DNA of 10,051 nt from an uncultured Collinsella sp. Its GTDB lineage: Bacteria > Actinomycetota > Coriobacteriia > Coriobacteriales > Coriobacteriaceae. Location of the stretch: the NCBI GenBank assembly GCA_938023905.1, contig CALJCO010000025.1, positions 1-10,051 on the forward strand, in the 5' to 3' direction. The translations under genes were made by a program, and so were the position numbers. The notes beneath the pieces are model-generated. The model worked only from the letters and a program-made list of their open reading frames with translations. It was not told the DNA's origin and searched no databases. Shown in pieces: positions 6,058 through 10,051 of this stretch; positions within the stretch are counted from its first letter, which is position 1, and every line of letters begins with the position of its first letter.

Positions 6058-6145
6058 TTGGTAGTCGGGCATCGAGTGGGGCGCCACTCTTAAGCTGGTT
6101 TCATGATCACGACTGGCATGGCGCACCAACCGATGTCCGTTTTTT
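6058..6145 (+). promoter_or_regulatory. Putative attenuator (terminator-like hairpin) between argC and argJ
   Basis: The arms 6066-6086 and 6119-6139 form a long imperfect hairpin. It has nine pairs (CGGGCATCG with CGATGTCCG, one G-U), a 2x2 internal loop, TGG/CCA, one mismatch, then GCGCC/GGCGC plus an A-T pair. Six T's follow immediately (6140-6145), and another TTT after one G. The argJ ribosome-binding site starts at 6155, leaving no room for a promoter between. Alternative pairings exist (6058-6067 with 6110-6129, and a 6-bp hairpin at 6074-6089) that exclude this stem. It is therefore either an internal partial terminator or a switchable attenuator. Confidence 0.55.
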
Positions 6146-6171
6146 GTTTGACATAAGGAGTCATAAAGACG

Positions 6172-7440
6172 ATGAATACCGAGCTGTTTGATATCAAGAT
6201 TCGCGCCGTCGAGGGTGGCGTTACGGCTGCGGCTGGTTTTAAGGCTGCAGGCATCCACGCTGGGTTCCGCAAGAACCCCGAGCGTCTGGATTACGCGCTC
6301 GTCGTGCCCGATAAACCCTGTCCCGGTGCTGGCGTGTTTACCGCCAATCGCTTTTGCGCGGCGCCCGTGCAGGTGAGCCGTGCCAACCTGGGCGGTACCG
6401 ACAAGGGGTACGGTATCATCGCCGGCATTTCGGTCAACTCTGGCAATGCCAACGCCGCCACGGGTGAGACCGGCCTTGCATGCGCGCGCGAGACGTGCAG
6501 CATCGCATCGCAGGTCATCGGCTGCGAGCCTCAGCAGATTCTGGTTGCCTCCACAGGTGTAATTGGCCAGATTCTGCCGATCGACACGTTTGAGACCGCC
6601 ATTCCTGCTGCCTACGAGGCGCTCTCCGCCCACGGTGGCGCCGATGCCGCTCGCGCCATCATGACGACCGACACGCACTCCAAGGAGTACGCCGTGTCCT
6701 ACGTCAGTGAGGCTGCGGGTCATGCGGGCAATGTCTATACGGTAGGCGGAATGTGCAAGGGCTCGGGCATGATCATGCCCAACATGGCCACCATGATCGC
6801 AGTTATCACTACCGATGCCCCCGTCGAGCCTGCGGCACTTCATGCCCTGCTGCTCTCGACCGTCAAGCAGACCTTTAACAAGGTAACGGTCGATTCCGAC
6901 ACCTCGACCAACGACACCTGCACCATGCTTGCCTCCGGTGCCGCTGCCGCAGATGCCGAGCCTATCGTCGAGGGCTCCGATGCCTTTGACGAGTTGACAT
7001 TTGCCGTGCACGAGGTGTGCGAGAGCCTGGCGCGCAATATCGCCGCCGATGGTGAGGGCGCATCCAAGCTTGTTACGGTCAACGTTACCGGCGCCGTGAA
7101 CGACGAGGAGGCCGATATCGCCGCCCGCGCCGTTGCCAACTCGCCGCTCGTTAAGACCTGCATCGCCGGCCATGACTGCAATTGGGGCCGCGTTGCCATG
7201 GCGCTCGGTAAGTGCGGCGTGAAATTTAATCAGGAAGACGTTTCCATCGACATGATGGGCATGCCTGTCTGTCGCGACGGTCTGACTGTTCCCTTCGATG
7301 AGGACGAGGCCCTGCGACGTTTTGAGGCGCCCGAGATTGTGATCTCGGCCGACCTCGGCGCAGGCGATGCGGCAACGACCGTCTGGACCTGCGACCTCAC
7401 GCACGAGTACATCTCGATCAACGGCGACTACCGTTCCTAA
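6172..7440 (+). CDS. argJ: Glutamate N-acetyltransferase / ornithine acetyltransferase (ArgJ)
   Basis: ArgJ transfers the acetyl group from N-acetylornithine to glutamate, giving ornithine and regenerating N-acetylglutamate. Bifunctional forms can also use acetyl-CoA. Sequence alone does not show which type this is, although no separate argA is visible here. The 422-residue precursor has SVNSGNANAATG (87-98), STGVIG (127-132) and the autocleavage site KGSGMIMPNMATM (196-208). Cleavage is expected between A206 and T207, making T207 the nucleophile at the start of the beta chain. DSDTSTNDT (241-249), DCNWGR (335-340) and the C-terminal YISINGDYRS are also family hallmarks. The ATG follows AAGGAG (6155-6160) with a rather long 11-nt spacing. 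The 134-nt gap after argC holds the hairpin described separately. Confidence 0.97.
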   Translation: MNTELFDIKIRAVEGGVTAAAGFKAAGIHAGFRKNPERLDYALVVPDKPCPGAGVFTANRFCAAPVQVSRANLGGTDKGYGIIAGISVNSGNANAATGETGLACARETCSIASQVIGCEPQQILVASTGVIGQILPIDTFETAIPAAYEALSAHGGADAARAIMTTDTHSKEYAVSYVSEAAGHAGNVYTVGGMCKGSGMIMPNMATMIAVITTDAPVEPAALHALLLSTVKQTFNKVTVDSDTSTNDTCTMLASGAAAADAEPIVEGSDAFDELTFAVHEVCESLARNIAADGEGASKLVTVNVTGAVNDEEADIAARAVANSPLVKTCIAGHDCNWGRVAMALGKCGVKFNQEDVSIDMMGMPVCRDGLTVPFDEDEALRRFEAPEIVISADLGAGDAATTVWTCDLTHEYISINGDYRS

Positions 7441-7448
7441 ACTCCAGG

Positions 7449-7494
7449 CGCGCTGTGCATCTCGTCGCGATTGCGGACGGCGGAGCACGGCGCG
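7449..7494 (+). other. Structured intercistronic hairpin between argJ and argB
   Basis: CGCGCTGTGC (7449-7458) pairs with GCACGGCGCG (7485-7494) as a 10-bp stem with one G-U pair. The loop contains an inner stem CGTCGC (7463-7468) with GC-G-GACG (7473-7479), which has one bulged G. No T-run follows, so it is not a standard terminator. It fills most of the 81-nt gap and ends 27 nt before the argB start. It could stabilise or process the mRNA. No function is shown directly. Confidence 0.5.
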
Positions 7495-7521
7495 ATAACG
7501 ATACGAAAGACGAGGCAGACT

Positions 7522-8502
7522 ATGAAATTCGCACGCGATTGTCGCTCGAGTGAATCCAACGAGGCAACCGCGCAGCTGCTGTTTGAGGCGCTGCCGTGGA
7601 TTAAAAACCTGACCGGCAAGACGGTCGTTATCAAGTATGGCGGAGCCGCCATGGTCGACGAGCAGCTGCGCCGCGACGTGATGAGTGACATCGTCCTGCT
7701 TAAGATCATCGGCATGCGCCCCGTTATCGTGCATGGCGGCGGCAAGGCCATCAATGAGGCGTTGAGCCACTATGACATCCCTGTCGAGTTTAAGAACGGC
7801 CAGCGTGTGACCACGCCGGCGACCATGGATATCGTGCGCGAGGTGCTGGGCGGCAAGGTCAACCAGGAGCTGGTCGCTGCCATCAACCGGCACGGCAACC
7901 TGGCCGTGGGCGTGTCGGGCAGCGATGCCGGCACGCTCATCGCCGAGCCGCTCGACCCCGAGCTCGGTCGCGTGGGCAAGGTCGCGCACGTCAACACCGA
8001 CTATATCGAGCGCTTACTCGATAGTGAGTACATCCCCGTCATCGCTACCGTCGCGGCGGGGGAGGACGGCGGTTTCTTCAACATCAACGCCGACACCGCT
8101 GCCGGTGCTGTTGCCGCGGCGCTCCACGCGCACAAGGCGATCTTTTTGACCGATGTCGATGGCCTGTATAAGGACTTTAGCGACAAGGATTCGCTTATCT
8201 CCAACCTGACGCTCGACGAGGTCAATGAGATGCTCTACGGCGGCGAGGTCGATAAGGGCATGATTCCCAAGCTGCGCGCGGCCGTCGATGCGCTTGCCGG
8301 CGGTGTATTTCGTGCCCACATCATCAACGGCACCACGCCGCATTCGCTGCTGCTGGAGCTGCTGACCGATGCCGGCGTCGGTACCGTGATCCATTCCACC
8401 GAGACGGCTTACGAGTTCGATACGCATCCGCATCCGCTTTCGACGTTTGCTGCGCGTCTGACCGAGAACCTCGACGAGGTCGAGAAGCTTCAGACGGTCT
8501 AA
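7522..8502 (+). CDS. argB: Acetylglutamate kinase (ArgB)
   Basis: ArgB phosphorylates N-acetylglutamate with ATP, the usual feedback-controlled step in linear and cyclic arginine synthesis. The 326-residue protein has IKYGGAAM (37-44), HGGGK (71-75), GSDAGT (133-138), FFNINAD (185-191), DVDGLY (211-216) and KGMIPKL (245-251), all standard amino-acid kinase motifs. About 30 residues precede the first beta strand and look helical (EATAQLLFEALPWIKNL, 14-30). This matches the N-terminal helix of arginine-inhibited hexameric enzymes, so feedback inhibition is plausible. I chose ATG 7522 because GAGG (7512-7515) lies 6 nt before it. An upstream in-frame TTG (7471) would add 17 residues and start inside the intergenic hairpin. 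A 36-residue tail follows GVGTVI, longer than usual. The common DGR near the C-terminus reads NGT (269-271). Confidence 0.95.
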   Translation: MKFARDCRSSESNEATAQLLFEALPWIKNLTGKTVVIKYGGAAMVDEQLRRDVMSDIVLLKIIGMRPVIVHGGGKAINEALSHYDIPVEFKNGQRVTTPATMDIVREVLGGKVNQELVAAINRHGNLAVGVSGSDAGTLIAEPLDPELGRVGKVAHVNTDYIERLLDSEYIPVIATVAAGEDGGFFNINADTAAGAVAAALHAHKAIFLTDVDGLYKDFSDKDSLISNLTLDEVNEMLYGGEVDKGMIPKLRAAVDALAGGVFRAHIINGTTPHSLLLELLTDAGVGTVIHSTETAYEFDTHPHPLSTFAARLTENLDEVEKLQTV

Positions 8503-8571
8503 CTGACTCGCAGCCGCCCCATTCCTGCACCCATAGGCCTGCGCCGTCTGGCGCCCAACGAAAGGCATCCC

Positions 8572-9855
8572 ATGTCACTTGCAGCTCAGCAATCGCTTGA
8601 ATCCCATTACGTTATGCATACCTTTGGCCGCTCTCCGGTCGAGTTTGTCGAGGGCCACGGCATGAAGCTCACCGGCGACGATGGTCGTGAGTACCTCGAC
8701 TTTCTTGCCGGCATCGGCGTGTGCAGCCTAGGTCATGGCGACCCGGCTGTGCTCTCGGCGCTCGAGGCACAGACCAAAAAGCTCATGCATGTCTCCAATT
8801 ACTTCTACATCGAGCAGCGTGGACAGGTCGCGGCGCTGCTGTCCAAGCTTGCCAACGACGACTTAGATGGTGCACGCGTGCTTGCCGATGCCATTGCCGC
8901 CGGCGATGAGACCACGGCAGCTGCTCTTGGTGCCCCGGCTGCGGATGAGCAGGTTTGGGAGACCTTCTTTGCCAACTCCGGCGCCGAGGCCAACGAGGGC
9001 TCGATGAAGCTCGCGCGCCTGTACGCCAAGCGTGCCGGTAACGGCGGCAACACTATCGTGTGCATGCGCGGCGGCTTCCACGGCCGTACGCTCGAGACCA
9101 TTGCCGCCACCATGCAGGATTGGCTGCAGGATAGTTTCCGCCCGCTGCCGGGTGGCTTTGTGGCCTGCACGCCCAACGATATCGATGAACTGCGTGCGAT
9201 CTTTAAGCAGCTGGGAAGCGAGGTCTGCGCTGTCATGCTCGAGCCGATTCAGGGCGAGAGCGGTGTGCACCCCATGACCGAGGAGTTTATGGCGGCAGCG
9301 CGCGACCTGGCACACGAAGTGGGCGCCGTGCTTATCGCCGACGAGGTCCAGTGCGGCATCTTCCGCTCCGGCAAGCCGTTTGCATTCCAAACCTATGGCG
9401 TGGAACCCGACATCATGAGCCTTGCCAAGGGCATTGCTGATGGCGTGCCCATGGGTGCCGTCGTAGCAAAGAAGGAGATTGCCGACGTGTTTAAGCCGGG
9501 CGACCACGGCTCGACCTTTGGCGGTAGCTGCTTGGCCGTCGCGGCGTGTGCCGCGACGCTCTCCGCGCTCGTGCACGGCGATTATGCCGACCATGTTGCC
9601 AAGGTAGGCGCCTATATGGAGGCAAAGCTCGCCAAGCTGCCGAACGTGACCGAGGTGCGTGGCCGCGGCTTGATGCTCGGTTGCGATCTGGACGATACTG
9701 TGGGTGATGCACACGACGTTGTGGCCCGTGCATTGGGGGCTGGTGCCGTGATTAACGCTACGGGTGCCCATACGCTGCGTTTCCTGCCGCCGCTCGTCTG
9801 CGAGGAATCCGACGTGGACAGTCTGATCGAGATCCTGTCGGACGTTTTGGCCTAA
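8572..9855 (+). CDS. argD: Acetylornithine aminotransferase (ArgD)
   Basis: ArgD is a PLP-dependent class III aminotransferase. It converts N-acetylglutamate semialdehyde and glutamate to N-acetylornithine and 2-oxoglutarate, and some members also serve lysine synthesis. The 427-residue protein has NSGAEAN (135-141), GGFHGRT (167-173), EPIQGESG (224-231) and ADEVQCGIFRSG (256-267, with the PLP-ring aspartate D257). The Schiff-base lysine is K286 in SLAKGIADGVPMGA (283-296), followed by STFGGS (314-319) and RFLPPL (403-408). The protein is longer than most because of an insertion of about 30 residues at 95-128, just before NSGAEAN. AAAGG lies 8 nt before the ATG. The 69-nt gap after argB holds a small GCGCC/GGCGC hairpin (8541-8554). 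It is the last gene before the terminator. Confidence 0.95.
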   Translation: MSLAAQQSLESHYVMHTFGRSPVEFVEGHGMKLTGDDGREYLDFLAGIGVCSLGHGDPAVLSALEAQTKKLMHVSNYFYIEQRGQVAALLSKLANDDLDGARVLADAIAAGDETTAAALGAPAADEQVWETFFANSGAEANEGSMKLARLYAKRAGNGGNTIVCMRGGFHGRTLETIAATMQDWLQDSFRPLPGGFVACTPNDIDELRAIFKQLGSEVCAVMLEPIQGESGVHPMTEEFMAAARDLAHEVGAVLIADEVQCGIFRSGKPFAFQTYGVEPDIMSLAKGIADGVPMGAVVAKKEIADVFKPGDHGSTFGGSCLAVAACAATLSALVHGDYADHVAKVGAYMEAKLAKLPNVTEVRGRGLMLGCDLDDTVGDAHDVVARALGAGAVINATGAHTLRFLPPLVCEESDVDSLIEILSDVLA

Positions 9856-9887
9856 CACAGCGAAATAACTTAACTTTGACCGGGTTC

Positions 9888-9940
9888 CGGGCTGCGGACG
9901 TGCCCTATGCGGCACGATTCGGCGGTCTGGAGCCCGTTTT
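9888..9940 (+). terminator. Intrinsic terminator after argD
   Basis: The outer stem is CGGGCT (9888-9893) with AGCCCG (9931-9936). After one mismatch it continues as CGGAC (9895-9899) with GTCTG (9925-9929, one G-U). The apical hairpin is GTGCC/GGCAC (9900-9904, 9911-9915). TTTT follows at 9937-9940. It begins 32 nt after the argD stop. A further small hairpin, GCCTTAG/CTAAGGC (9941-9959), follows directly. Confidence 0.75.
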
Positions 9941-9959
9941 GCCTTAGACTTGCTAAGGC

Positions 9960-10051
9960 GGGGAGACCTGCTGGTCAAAAAACATCAAATATGAGTACTG
10001 TTATCGATTTGGTAGCAGCAATTTTGGACTAATAAGGCCAGATAGCTAGTC
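9960..10051 (+). other. AT-richer intergenic end with 13-codon ORF, function unknown
   Basis: This stretch is noticeably richer in A and T than the rest of the window. It holds GACC-TGCT-GGTC (9965-9976) and AAAAAA (9977-9982). A short ORF, ATG 9991 to TAA 10032, encodes MSTVIDLVAAILD and lacks a good ribosome-binding site. TAATAA near 10030 could be part of a promoter for a gene beyond the window. GACTA (10027-10031) and TAGTC (10047-10051) form an inverted repeat at the very edge. I recognise no gene here. Confidence 0.3.

Noticed and set aside
6103..6156. 17-codon ORF MITTGMAHQPMSVFCLT as an arginine leader peptide for attenuation
   Set aside because: It has no arginine codons and no Shine-Dalgarno sequence, so classical ribosome-stalling attenuation is not supported.
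5959..7989. Minus-strand open frame of 676 codons opposite argJ and argB
   Set aside because: It lies opposite clearly identified argJ and argB, crosses their intergenic hairpins, and shows no family motif.
1..10051. CRISPR arrays, tRNA or rRNA genes, phage or insertion-sequence genes
   Set aside because: No regularly spaced repeats, cloverleaf structures, rRNA motifs, or integrase or transposase reading frames were seen.

Overview
The window reads as a high-GC, gene-dense bacterial chromosome segment in which every convincing gene lies on the + strand. Codon use rich in GCC, CGC and CTC, a fused energy-coupling-factor (ECF) ATPase, and the argC-argJ-argB-argD order suggest a gut actinobacterium of class Coriobacteriia (Collinsella-like). 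This lineage guess comes from general resemblance, not from a database match. The window holds two functional blocks.

Block 1 (about 235-4805) is a riboflavin-uptake operon. A promoter leads almost directly into an FMN riboswitch aptamer (272-458). The closing helix of the aptamer overlaps the Shine-Dalgarno sequence of ribU, the riboflavin-binding S component. ribU overlaps a gene for a single polypeptide carrying both ECF ATPases (EcfA1-EcfA2 fusion), which overlaps ecfT, the transmembrane coupling protein. Together these three genes encode a complete ECF vitamin importer. Two tandem paralogous genes for small FMN-binding split-barrel (PNPOx-like) proteins follow, then a strong terminator. 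The operon therefore pairs flavin import with two probable flavin-using proteins under FMN control.

Block 2 (about 4845-9940) is an arginine (ornithine) biosynthesis cluster, argC-argJ-argB-argD. It is preceded by a large inverted repeat that resembles ArgR operator half-sites and ends in a terminator. Working together, ArgJ makes N-acetylglutamate by recycling acetyl groups, ArgB phosphorylates it, ArgC reduces it, ArgD transaminates it, and ArgJ deacetylates N-acetylornithine to ornithine. The intercistronic gaps are long (69-134 nt) and each contains a hairpin. The argC-argJ gap holds a terminator-like hairpin followed by six T's, just upstream of the argJ ribosome-binding site, with an alternative pairing that would exclude it. 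This is the most interesting candidate regulatory RNA in the window.

The left end (1-235) has no convincing gene but carries a direct repeat of about 22 bp flanking a perfect hairpin, which looks like an intergenic repeat element. The right end (9941-10051) is an AT-richer intergenic stretch with a 13-codon ORF and no recognised gene.
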